DNA of 64,000 nt from CAYSRC01 sp964446385 (GTDB lineage Bacteria; Bacillota; Clostridia; Oscillospirales; Ruminococcaceae): contig CAYUOH010000002.1 in NCBI GenBank assembly GCA_964446385.1, positions 147,128 through 211,127 of the forward strand. The letters run 5' to 3'. Below, piece by piece: positions 1 through 9,500 of the stretch. Within the stretch, counting starts at the first letter, position 1. Each line of letters begins with the position of its first letter. The notes beneath the pieces are model-generated. The model did not search any database, was not told the DNA's origin, and was given only the letters and a program-made list of their open reading frames with translations. Position numbers and translations under genes: made by a program.

Positions 1-1056
1 GAGAACTATTTCGGTTATGCCAATCTCGAGGAGAAAAAGCCTATTACCTCCGATACGGTATACCGCCAGTTCAGCGCCACAAAGGTTATCATCTGCACAG
101 CGGCGATGATACTTTACGAGCGCGGTAAATTTCTGCTTCAGGATCCTATTTATGAATATTTTCCCGAGTGGCGCAATACACAGGTTGCCGTAACAGCACC
201 CGACGGTACAGTTACAGTACGCCCTGTAAAACGCCCCATTCAGGTTGCAGACTGCTTTAATATGTGCATGGGCATCGGCTACGGCGGTACCGACTACACT
301 CACAAGGTGATGGCTCAGGTCCGCACCAATCTTGAAGCCAATGATCCCAAATACACACTTCGCGACGACATCCGCGCTATGTCCATTGTACCTGTGGCGT
401 TCGATCCGGGTGAACACTGGCTTTACGGTTTCGGTCACGAGCTTGTTGCCGGCATGATTGAGGCCTCCAGCGGCATGAAGGTATCCGAATTCCTCCGGAA
501 GGAAATCTTTGAGCCTCTGGGCATGGACCACACCGGCTACCGTTATTTCGGCAATATGCGCGAGAACATGGTTACAGCCTACAGGCTGAACGAAGACGGC
601 ACAAGAACACCGACCTACGGTATGTTTGACGCCCGCCATGAACCCGATGCCACATACGAGGCAGGCGGCGCAGGCCTGTTCAGCAACGTACGCGACTATG
701 TCACATTTACCCAGATGCTCGCCAACGGCGGCACACTGAAGGGTCAGCGTATCATCGGCCGCAAGACCATCGATCTAATGCGCCAGAACCGCCTGAACGA
801 CGTCCAGATGAGCGAATTCACCAATTCCTATCTTGACGGCTACGGTTACGGCCTTGGCGTCCGCACCATTATAGATCCCGCCCGCGTAAGCAACAGCAGT
901 GTTGGCGAATTCGGATGGACCGGAGCTATGGGCACATACGTAAACATCGATCCTTCCGAGAAGGTATCCGTTGTTTACATGCACAACAGCGTTCCCAACA
1001 ATGAGGAATACACACACCATCGCATCCGCAACATGGCTTTCGGTGCTTTGGACTGA
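1..1056 (+). CDS. Beta-lactamase-family serine hydrolase (family VIII esterase-like), 5' partial
   Basis: The reading frame is open from base 1, so the start lies outside the window. Near residue 25 of the visible part is SATK, which fits the SxxK nucleophile motif of the penicillin-binding/beta-lactamase superfamily (PF00144). The second motif, normally YxN, appears as YGF followed by GHELVAGMIEASSG. The third motif, normally [KH]TG, appears as WTG near the C-terminus. Changes of this kind are usual in EstB-type (family VIII) carboxylesterases, so ester hydrolysis is likelier than beta-lactam resistance. About 351 residues are visible. No signal peptide can be judged because the N-terminus is missing. 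It lies 44 bases upstream of the esterase operon and is probably read with it. Family assignment is firm; substrate is unknown. Confidence 0.85.
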   Translation, partial: ENYFGYANLEEKKPITSDTVYRQFSATKVIICTAAMILYERGKFLLQDPIYEYFPEWRNTQVAVTAPDGTVTVRPVKRPIQVADCFNMCMGIGYGGTDYTHKVMAQVRTNLEANDPKYTLRDDIRAMSIVPVAFDPGEHWLYGFGHELVAGMIEASSGMKVSEFLRKEIFEPLGMDHTGYRYFGNMRENMVTAYRLNEDGTRTPTYGMFDARHEPDATYEAGGAGLFSNVRDYVTFTQMLANGGTLKGQRIIGRKTIDLMRQNRLNDVQMSEFTNSYLDGYGYGLGVRTIIDPARVSNSSVGEFGWTGAMGTYVNIDPSEKVSVVYMHNSVPNNEEYTHHRIRNMAFGALD

Positions 1057-1100
1057 AATAAAAGCTGTAAACTGTTTAAATTAAGGAGTTACTGCAATAT

Positions 1101-1877
1101 ATGGCACTGATAGAACTGGATTTCAGGTCCGGTGCCCTGGGTTACCACGAGGAAGTCGTTGTGATCCTGCCCGACGGACCTTATAAGGAGCCCTATCCTG
1201 TGCTGTGGCTGTTCCACGGCGCAAATCAGGACTGCACCGAGTGGCTGCGTCAGACATCAATCGAGCGCTATGCCGGTAAACGGGGCATCGCGGTTGTAAT
1301 GCCTACGGGCAGCAACGGCCACGGCAACGACATGGTTTACGGAATGAATTATTGGACCATGTTGAACGAGGAGCTTCCCTGTGCGATACGTGCGCTGTTG
1401 CCCTGCCTTTCCGACGATCCGTCGAAAAACTTTACGGCCGGCGCATCCATGGGCGGATATGTGGCATACAAACTATGCCTGAACAATCCTGACAAATTCG
1501 CAGCAGCAGGAGCCTTCGGAGGCGCGCTGGATATCATAAGTATCCTCAGCGGCACAGCGAAGGACGGCCATGAGAATCTTCCCGATACGTTCAAATTTGC
1601 TTTCGGAAGCGCGGCCAATATCAGTGAGACCGCCGGTGATATCATTTGGCTGGCCGGAAACCTTGCCAAAAATGGCAAATGCCCGCCGCTGTGGTCGCTT
1701 GTAGGCTACAGTGATTTCGGATACAGTCAGGTATCCGGTGCCTGCAAAAAGTTTAAGGATGCGGGAGCACCCCTGACCGATCTGTACGATGTGGGAGAGC
1801 ATTCATTCGACCTTTGGGACAGATATGTCGAGAACTTCCTGGACTGGCTTCCTCTGGACAAAGGAGGTAGAGAATAA
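1101..1877 (+). CDS. Putative esterase, alpha/beta-hydrolase (PF00756 type)
   Basis: A 258-residue protein with the layout of the esterase D/feruloyl-esterase family: strand region VLWLFHGANQD (oxyanion hole), nucleophile elbow GASMGG with the serine near residue 116, and a late histidine in GEHSFDLWD. No signal peptide, so it should act in the cytoplasm on an imported or internal ester. An AAGGAG site precedes the ATG. Its stop overlaps the next start by one base (TAATG), so the two esterases are translationally coupled. The downstream gene is a paralogue of similar length. Acyl-ester hydrolysis is well supported by the motifs; whether the substrate is an acetylated or feruloylated sugar, S-formylglutathione or something else cannot be seen. 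Confidence 0.85.
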   Translation: MALIELDFRSGALGYHEEVVVILPDGPYKEPYPVLWLFHGANQDCTEWLRQTSIERYAGKRGIAVVMPTGSNGHGNDMVYGMNYWTMLNEELPCAIRALLPCLSDDPSKNFTAGASMGGYVAYKLCLNNPDKFAAAGAFGGALDIISILSGTAKDGHENLPDTFKFAFGSAANISETAGDIIWLAGNLAKNGKCPPLWSLVGYSDFGYSQVSGACKKFKDAGAPLTDLYDVGEHSFDLWDRYVENFLDWLPLDKGGRE

Positions 1878-2689
1878 TGGCTGTAATGACATTACGCTTC
1901 AATTCTAAAACGCTGGGTCTTGCAACACAGGTCCGTATCATTATTCCCACAGGCCGCGCCGGAGTCAAGGGCAGCGATTATCCCGCATACTACGCCGCAA
2001 AGAAGGATTATCCCGTGCTGTGGCTGCTTCACGGCGGAAGCGATAACTACGCTGACTGGCACAACTGCACAACTGTTGAGGTACTTGCGGACAAATACGG
2101 ATACGCCGTCGTTATGCCGGACACCCAGACATCAAGCTATGCAAACATGGCGTACGGTCCCCGCTGGCTCGACTATTTCAGGAATGAGCTTCCGGAATAT
2201 ATCTACACTCATTTCCCGATTTCCAGCAAAAGAGAAGACAACTTCATCAGCGGCATGTCCATGGGCGGCGCCGGTGCACTTAAGCTTTCGCTTCACGATC
2301 CCCAGAGATTCGGAATATGCGTTCCCATTTCCTCCGGCGTTGAGGTCGTACCAAATTACGCCGCGGGCGAGGGACGGTTCAAGGACAATCCCGGATTCTT
2401 CTCCTGCATTTACGGACATGAAGATAACCCGAAGGAAATACTTGAAACCGACGAGGACTGCTACTGGCTGCTGAAGAAGGACATTGAAAACGGTGTTGAA
2501 CTTCCGAAATATCTGATGTGCGTTGGTCTTCAGGATTTCACAAGACAGGGGAATATTAACTACCGTGAGTACGCCAAGAGCCTCGGTGTAAATATCGAAT
2601 GGTACGAGGAGCCCGGTATGCACGACTGGGACAGTTGGAATCTCTATATTCCCAAGGTATTTGAATTTATAAGCCGCTGCCGCGGCTAA
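1877..2689 (+). CDS. Putative esterase, paralogue of the upstream gene
   Basis: A 270-residue alpha/beta-hydrolase of the PF00756 family. Visible are VLWLLHGGSDN near residue 50, the nucleophile elbow GMSMGG with serine near residue 128, and the histidine motif GMHDWDSWN near the end. No signal peptide or membrane segment. The start overlaps the stop of the preceding esterase, and an AAGGAGG site lies just inside that gene's end. It has a short insert after the first strand compared with its neighbour. The tandem arrangement suggests duplication followed by substrate divergence. The operon continues 14 bases later with an Fe-S aldo-keto reductase. Confidence 0.85.
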   Translation: MAVMTLRFNSKTLGLATQVRIIIPTGRAGVKGSDYPAYYAAKKDYPVLWLLHGGSDNYADWHNCTTVEVLADKYGYAVVMPDTQTSSYANMAYGPRWLDYFRNELPEYIYTHFPISSKREDNFISGMSMGGAGALKLSLHDPQRFGICVPISSGVEVVPNYAAGEGRFKDNPGFFSCIYGHEDNPKEILETDEDCYWLLKKDIENGVELPKYLMCVGLQDFTRQGNINYREYAKSLGVNIEWYEEPGMHDWDSWNLYIPKVFEFISRCRG

Positions 2690-2703
2690 GGAGGACCCTT
2701 ATC

Positions 2704-3837
2704 ATGAAATACACAAGATTCAAGGGCGAGGACATTTCCCGCCTGGGCTTCGGCCTTATGCGCCTGCCGGTAATCGACGACGATCAGAGCAAGGTGGACC
2801 GCAAAAAGGTCGAGGAAATGGTCCTTTATGCCTACGAACACGGCATCAACTATTTTGACACCGCTTTTCCTTACCATAACGGATTTTCCGAGAAGACGTT
2901 CGGTCAGATTCTTACCGATAACGGACTTCACGGCAAGGTAAACGTGGCTACAAAGTTGTTTACTCTCGGCATCGACGCCCCGGATTTCAGCCCCCAGGCA
3001 ATGTTCGATGAGCAACTTAACCGTCTTCAGACCGACTGTATCGAGTTTTACCTGATGCACGGACTTCACGGTGCACAGTGGAAGACGCTGTGCGAGAAGC
3101 ACGACATCAAGAACTGGATTACAGGATTGAAGGCAAAGGGCAAGATCAAGCATATCGGGTTTTCATTCCACGACGACTACGACAAGTTTGTAGAAATCAT
3201 CAATGATTTCGATTGGGATTTTGCGCAGATACAGTACAACTATCTTGACAACGAAATTCAGGCCGGAGACAGGGGAGTGGCATTCGCCAACAGCAGAGGA
3301 ATACCGCTAAACGTAATGGAGCCTCTAAAGGGTGGAAGTATAATCTTCCCGGATTATCCTGAGATTGGCGCCATAAAGGAAAAGTATGGCATTAGCAACA
3401 TCAGCAACGCCGAGCTCGGACTAGGCTATGTTATGAACAACCCCGCATTTATGGTTGTCCTGAGCGGAATGAGCAGCCTTGACCAGATGAAGGAAAACAT
3501 TGAGATAGCCAAACGATGCGGAGTAGGATGTCTTCCTGAAGGCGCATACGGGGCCATCTCCGAAATCAAGGATCTGCTTGGGCATTCGGAAAATATCCCC
3601 TGTACAGGCTGCCGATACTGCGTAGCGGGCTGCCCAATGCATATTTCCATCCCCACGGCGTTCAGCCTTTACAACGATGCTAAAAAGTACCGAAACCCAG
3701 GCAGCCAGAAACGCAACTATGACCGAAGCTGCGGCAATCTTGCCGAATGTATTGAATGCGGTCAGTGCGTTGAGGCATGCCCCCAGCATCTTGATATTCC
3801 CAACCTGCTGAAACAGGTAAGGGAGTATATGGAGTAA
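2704..3837 (+). CDS. Aldo/keto reductase with C-terminal 2x[4Fe-4S] domain
   Basis: A 377-residue protein. Residues 1-280 form an aldo/keto reductase barrel with the Asp-Tyr pair in NYFDTAFPYHNGFSE, the lysine in VATKLF and the histidine in YLMHGLHG, the family's catalytic tetrad. The C-terminal part carries two ferredoxin-type clusters, CTGCRYCVAGCP near residue 300 and CIECGQCVEACP near residue 349. This is a common architecture in anaerobic Clostridia; the Fe-S domain is presumed to exchange electrons with ferredoxin. GGAGG lies about 10 bases before the ATG. It is the last gene of the esterase operon and is followed by a strong terminator. The carbonyl substrate is unknown. Confidence 0.9.
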   Translation: MKYTRFKGEDISRLGFGLMRLPVIDDDQSKVDRKKVEEMVLYAYEHGINYFDTAFPYHNGFSEKTFGQILTDNGLHGKVNVATKLFTLGIDAPDFSPQAMFDEQLNRLQTDCIEFYLMHGLHGAQWKTLCEKHDIKNWITGLKAKGKIKHIGFSFHDDYDKFVEIINDFDWDFAQIQYNYLDNEIQAGDRGVAFANSRGIPLNVMEPLKGGSIIFPDYPEIGAIKEKYGISNISNAELGLGYVMNNPAFMVVLSGMSSLDQMKENIEIAKRCGVGCLPEGAYGAISEIKDLLGHSENIPCTGCRYCVAGCPMHISIPTAFSLYNDAKKYRNPGSQKRNYDRSCGNLAECIECGQCVEACPQHLDIPNLLKQVREYME

Positions 3838-3860
3838 TAAAAAGTATTTAGTAATTTAGA

Positions 3861-3900
3861 AGCCCTCCGGAGATTATAAGCTCCGGAGGGCTTATTTTAT
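3861..3900 (+). terminator. Rho-independent terminator of the esterase/AKR operon
   Basis: A 12-bp GC-rich perfect stem (3861-3872 with 3881-3892) with an 8-base loop and a T-rich tail, 23 bases after the aldo/keto reductase stop. Confidence 0.9.
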
Positions 3901-3915
3901 GGGGAAACGGAACGC

Positions 3916-3944
3916 TTGTAAAACCGCAGTACATAGTATATACT
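3916..3944 (+). promoter_or_regulatory. Likely sigma-70-type promoter for the 4064 glycosyltransferase
   Basis: TTGTAA and TATACT separated by 17 bases, between the upstream terminator and the glycosyltransferase start. About 110 bases of AT-rich leader follow. Confidence 0.55.
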
Positions 3945-4063
3945 TTGGCTTTCTTTATCAGATAGGAAAAAGGTGATAATATATAATCAATATCTATTCG
4001 TTATTAAATACGAAAATATGCAGATAAACAGAAAGAAATAACAAGAAACAGATGGAGAATTCT

Positions 4064-6439
4064 ATGACAAAAGTGTCAATAATAATGCCGGCTTACAATG
4101 CGGAAAAATACATTCGACAGGCATTGGACAGCGCATGTAATCAAAGTTTGAAAGATATAGAAATCATTGTTGTCAATGATTGTTCTTCAGACAGTACTCC
4201 AATAATAATCAACGAATATGCTGAAAAAGAAGAGCGTATTGTTGTAATCAATAATAATACTAACCTTGGAATGTTATACTCACGAAATATTGGGCTGCAA
4301 AAAGCTTCCGGCAAGTATATTATGTTTCTGGATTCGGATGATTATCTTGAAACAAATGCATGTGAGAAGCTCTCTGAAAAAATGGATGACGGTAACTGGG
4401 ATATATATCAATTCGGTGCAGCATTAAATTATGATGAATCTCTAATGAATTTAGAAGGACATGCAAACCTGGAGACTTATTTATCGGTCCCTACGAAATA
4501 TTTTCCTATGAGTCAAACGGGATTAATCAAATTATTCACCGAAAGAAAAATCTCATGGAATGTTTGGAATAAGATTTACAGAAAAGACATACTGGATAAA
4601 GCGCTTCAATTCTATAATAACGAACGAGTTCAGTATGCTGAAGATTTCCTTATATTTACTATGGCATTGTGTTTTACCAAGTCATACAGCGGAACCAGTC
4701 ATAGATTCATAAATTACCGGATAGGAAGCGGAATATCTACCCAAGTAATAATTCCTTCGAAAAATATGGAATCTTATGCATTAATTGGGAAAGTATATTC
4801 ATTGCTTAAAGAGTGGGTCCCTCAAACCGGATTAAATGAAAATCTTCGGAAAATGGTTTTAAATTATTCCCATGATTATATAGTGTCAGAAGTATTTTTG
4901 ATTTTTGTCCATCAGATATTTCCGGAGGATTCGCAACGCTTCTTGAATGTGGTTCTCTCGTATTGGGATTTGAAAACCGTTATTGAGGAATATGCCTGGT
5001 TTATTTTTTTTGATTATTCCAGAATTCAGCAAGAGGACGCAATAGCATTGCTGCAACAATCATTGCCTTCTTTTCATGTTAAAGAAGTACATACAATAGG
5101 AATGTATTACCATCGTATGTTCAACGGAGGCGTGGAAAGGGTAATTTCCCTGCTTGCTCCGATTCTATTAGGAGCCGGATTCAACGTGGTTATTATTACA
5201 GATAGCGGTCCGACAAAAGAGGATTACTTTTTACCCGAACAGGTAACACATATAAAATTTCCATCATGTTCGTCCGAAAGCAAAGAACGGATTTCCTGCT
5301 GGCAGAATATAATTGAGGAATACGGAATAGATGCCGTGATTTATCACGCCTGGCTGGATGACAATATTGTCATTGATTCCATGGCAGTCAAATCGATGGG
5401 AATACCGTTTATTATTCATGGTCATAACAGTTTTCAGTTTATATATCGATACTTAGAACCCGGTTGGAAATGGAATTGGTTTAAACAGTCGAAAATATAC
5501 GCTTTTGCAGACCTGGTGATTGTTCTTTCCGAGGTTGATCTTGCATGGTGCAACGCACTGGGTATCAAAGCGGTCCAGACCATAAACCCGCTGACATATT
5601 CTCTTGATGAAATGCCGGTTTCAGATCTGGCCTCCCATAACGTATGCTGGGTTGCAAGATTGTCACCTGAAAAACAATATTACGATGCAATCGACATTGC
5701 GAAAATTGTCCATGAATCTGTTCCGGATTTCAAACTCCATATTGTGGGTAAAGCGGATGATGATAATATTCTGACTGCGGCCATGGAGTACGTAAATGAC
5801 AAGAAAATGTCCGACTTCGTAATTTTTGAAGGATTCCAGGAAAATGTAGACCGATTCTATCTGCAGTCAAGTGTTGCTCTGGTTACATCTGAATTTGAAG
5901 GATTTTCGATGAGTTTTCAGGAGGCTAAAGTATTCGGCCTTCCGGTAGTGACATATGAATTGCCTAACATGACAATGATTCGGCAGCCTGACAGCGGAGT
6001 AATTGTAGTTCCGCAAAGAGATATAAAAACGGCAGCCTTGAAAATTATAGAATTACTAAATGATGAAGACAAAAGAAAAAATTACGGGGAAATGTCTCGT
6101 AACAGCATTGAAAAACTGTATGATGTCGACTTTGCCGGATTTTGGTCTGAGATAATTGCTTTGTCACAGACACCGAAGGAAAATGAAGTTCCTCTTTATC
6201 AGAGGGATGCCCTCTCAGTTTCTCTGAAAATGCTGGTGGATAATTGTGCGTATAATTTTGAGCAAATGGCTGGAAAAACTTCAGTTTTTCAACAAAAAAA
6301 TGAACTGATCGCATCTTTGAAAAAAACGAACCGTGAGATACTGTCCTCTTCTTCTTATAGATTAGGGCAACTGATTCTATGGCCTTTTTGTACTTTAAAA
6401 GATAAAATCAAAAAGAAAATCAGAAACAAGAGAGCATAA
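4064..6439 (+). CDS. Bifunctional glycosyltransferase, GT2 + GT4
   Basis: A protein of about 791 residues. The ATG at 4064 is preferred over the in-frame ATG at 4052 because GGAG sits 6 bases before it and the GT2 fold then begins at once (MTKVSIIMPAYNAEKYI). Residues 1-230 are a GT-A (family 2) domain with NDCSSD and the metal-binding LDSDD. From about residue 345 a GT-B, family 4 domain follows, with NGGVERV, the WVARLSPEKQ linker strand and an E-x7-E-like motif in EFEGFSMSFQEA near residue 610. The C-terminus is basic and helical. It presumably adds two sugars to a lipid-linked surface polysaccharide in the cytoplasm. It is AT-richer than the esterase genes and converges with the RgpF-like gene. 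Confidence 0.88.
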   Translation: MTKVSIIMPAYNAEKYIRQALDSACNQSLKDIEIIVVNDCSSDSTPIIINEYAEKEERIVVINNNTNLGMLYSRNIGLQKASGKYIMFLDSDDYLETNACEKLSEKMDDGNWDIYQFGAALNYDESLMNLEGHANLETYLSVPTKYFPMSQTGLIKLFTERKISWNVWNKIYRKDILDKALQFYNNERVQYAEDFLIFTMALCFTKSYSGTSHRFINYRIGSGISTQVIIPSKNMESYALIGKVYSLLKEWVPQTGLNENLRKMVLNYSHDYIVSEVFLIFVHQIFPEDSQRFLNVVLSYWDLKTVIEEYAWFIFFDYSRIQQEDAIALLQQSLPSFHVKEVHTIGMYYHRMFNGGVERVISLLAPILLGAGFNVVIITDSGPTKEDYFLPEQVTHIKFPSCSSESKERISCWQNIIEEYGIDAVIYHAWLDDNIVIDSMAVKSMGIPFIIHGHNSFQFIYRYLEPGWKWNWFKQSKIYAFADLVIVLSEVDLAWCNALGIKAVQTINPLTYSLDEMPVSDLASHNVCWVARLSPEKQYYDAIDIAKIVHESVPDFKLHIVGKADDDNILTAAMEYVNDKKMSDFVIFEGFQENVDRFYLQSSVALVTSEFEGFSMSFQEAKVFGLPVVTYELPNMTMIRQPDSGVIVVPQRDIKTAALKIIELLNDEDKRKNYGEMSRNSIEKLYDVDFAGFWSEIIALSQTPKENEVPLYQRDALSVSLKMLVDNCAYNFEQMAGKTSVFQQKNELIASLKKTNREILSSSSYRLGQLILWPFCTLKDKIKKKIRNKRA

Positions 6440-6480
6440 TACCAAATTCTCAAATTACTGATACCGAAAAATTTACAAAA

Positions 6481-6516
6481 ATAACAGCCCCTGTGAAAAA
6501 GCACAGGGGCTGTTAT
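6481..6516. terminator. Bidirectional terminator between convergent genes
   Basis: A perfect 15-bp inverted repeat (6481-6495 with 6502-6516) with the 6-base loop AAAAAG, centred between two convergent glycosyltransferase genes, with T-rich sequence to the right and A-rich sequence to the left. It can serve both strands. Confidence 0.88.
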
Positions 6517-6578
6517 AGATTTTACTTCCAATACGGCACTTCGCTGTTATCGGATTTTTTAAATTCGATATATAAAGA

Positions 6579-9500
6579 CTATATTGCCAAAATAGCGCGT
6601 ATTTCTTCAATAAAGGTATCATATGCGCGCTGAAGAGGATATTCCTTCATCCGTTTTGCTCCGGCCTTGGAACGGGCTTCGCATTCGGATTTGTCATTTA
6701 TCATACGGACAATTTCACTTGCCATTGTTACTGCATCAGGTTCAACCATCGAAATGATATCCTCCGGATAATCATATGCTGTCGATTCGCCTTTAACTTC
6801 TACAACACACAGACCGCTTGCCATCATCTCGAAGGGAATCCGTGATGGGTTGGAAAAGCTAAGACATACCCCTACAGAACATTCATTATACATTTTATTC
6901 AGGTCAGATATTGAAATAACCCCAATCTGATTGACCCCGATCTCCGAAAGATCTGAGTTTTTTCTGCCCGAACCGAAAGTTATTAACTCGACAGTAGGAT
7001 CAAGACGGTGTACTTCTTTAAGTATTTCCGCAACCAAAGGGGCGTTTCGTCTGATTTTTTCCGGCTGGTAAACAGCACAGACGGCTTTTTTTCGAATGAG
7101 ATTTAGATTGTAGTAGTCGTCTGTCTGAACACAGAAGTCATAATACCGGGCAGGGACTTCCGAATAAGAGGATATTTTGTGTTGGAGCCAGGAACCTATT
7201 GTAACAGGATAAAATCCCATGTGATAGGTAGCTTCCGCTGCGTCAATAAGTTTTTTTTCATCAAAAAACCATGGTTCATAGTCCTGAATAAAATAGGCTT
7301 TTTTTCTGCAATTAGCACGCTGAACCACATATGCACTGTCCCATGTGGTTGCGATAACCAAGTCGTAATCTTCCTTTAATTTTTCACCTATATAAATATT
7401 ACAGCAACAATAACCGAAGTTTTCTTCAATTAATCTAGCAATATCAACATTATTATTATATTTATAAAAATAGATATCACAGTCGTAACCTGCCAACACC
7501 AGGGCATTCGCATGGTTAATAACGGTTCGATGTCCGCCGGAACCTTTTGTTATCGGGGTATCGACCACCCAAGCTATCCGCTTTTTGCGAACGGAGAGAG
7601 ATACTACACCGAGTGAATCACGTTGTTCACGCATACGTTTCACTGTTTTTAAAGATATATTATTATCAGACAATACTTTTGAATGAATATCGCAAATCTC
7701 AAGATATTCCGTATCTCTTGAAACGCTCGACCGGACGTTCCCTGCATGCATGCGGCAATAATTCAGTATTTCGGAAGAATAGGCAATATCTCCGTAATGA
7801 AGGATGGAGAGATAGACATACCAGTCTCCGCAGATCCGATAGTTTCCGGCTTCAGATATTGCTCTTAGCAATTGGGGAATATTCCGAAGAACTACTCCGG
7901 ATGCATTGAGAATATAATTTGATATTGCAAGGTGATTCCCAATTTCATCGGTTCCGTCGTTTATATATGAGGAATTCCAACGGGGATTTTTATGAATTAT
8001 GTTAAATATTTCCCGACTGGAAGTGAACAGAGGGTCCCCTTTTTCATCTATCATTGAGGAGTCCGTATAGCTGAGTACAACACGGCTATCTGTCATCCCG
8101 ATAAGTGCGACGCTTAGAAAATCGGTAGCACAGGAATCATCCGACTCTGCTATCCAGATGTAGTTACCGGAAGCCTTTTCAATACCTTTTTTCCACTGAG
8201 AAAAAGCATTTCCGCTGTTTTTTTCATTTAAAATCCAATGAACGGGGAAGGGGGCATCTTTCAGGCATTCACGGGCGACTTCAATACTGTTATCCGTCGA
8301 CGCGTCGTCAAGGAAAATACATTCGAAAACGGGATGATCCTGATTGATGATGGGATTGATCCGCTCAGGTAGGAATTTAGCGTGATTGTAGCAGGGTATA
8401 ATGACAGAAACCGTTCCGGAAACGCCTTCTTTTTGATTTGCATTTTGAGAATACCGGTGTATGGCTCTTATGTCAGATTCGCTGTAATTGTCAATTTCTA
8501 CATCTTCAGCAAAAGACTGATACACCGGAATCCCAAGGACCTCTTTTTCCCAAGGTTCAAACTCAGGTTTATCTTTTCCGTACAATCTGAATATATTATA
8601 TATTCTTGCGGGAAGCAGCTTCCGCAAACGCACACGGACCCTGGTAGTGAAAGGAAGAACAATAGTTTCTCCGTCAATCTCTAAAGAGTTTGGGACACTG
8701 AAAATGCGTGTCTTTTTTAATTCTAAATCAGTTGGTTCCCAAGGCTCAACAACATCTCCGGGAATCTTCTTGATCTTTTTTACTGATGATTCGATATATC
8801 GGTAGATTTTTTTGGGCAAATACTTTCTGAACCAGAGGCGTAATCTGGTGCTGAAAGGAAGAAATAACATCTGACGTGTTAATACTATATTTTCTGAAGT
8901 ATTGAATTCTGTCAACATAGAAATATTAACATCTCCCATTATATACTCCAAAGCTTCTTTCCAGCGATGTCCTGCAGTATATTTATTAAATAGCTTGTTC
9001 CAACCTCTCAAATATGTTTGATACATTTCCTGTTCGATCCCGGCATAGTCCGTGTTGAATAAATAAGCAGAGTAATATCCCTGACTTTGTGCTACATAAC
9101 AGGGAATTCTTTCCAAGGCATGCAAGATTGTTCCATCAGGAGGTACAGGTTCGTTGGGAAAGTCACTTAACATCCAATCATACTCAAATATCGGGGCCAA
9201 TGCTTTTGATCGAGCCCAATAGATATCTCCGAAAGGAGCAACGGGTGGAAAGTTTTCATTTATATCGATTTGACATCCTAATCTAAATAACAGTTGCTTT
9301 GAAAATAGGAAATCATCGCCCCATTCGTTTCCAAGCATCCCATAATATGTTCCCAGAACAGGAAGAGTCTGTACTAATAGTCCCAGATTCTGTTCTTGTT
9401 CAAACAGGTTTAGAATATTGTTTACGTATTGTCTTGAGGCTAACACATTGGCTGCTAATTTGTAAAAAAAGTTCTCGGCATTCTCAGCGTGCCCTAAATA

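Noticed and set aside
1..1056. Antibiotic-resistance beta-lactamase
   Set aside because: The YxN and KTG motifs are replaced by YGF and WTG, which fits family VIII esterases rather than class C beta-lactamases.
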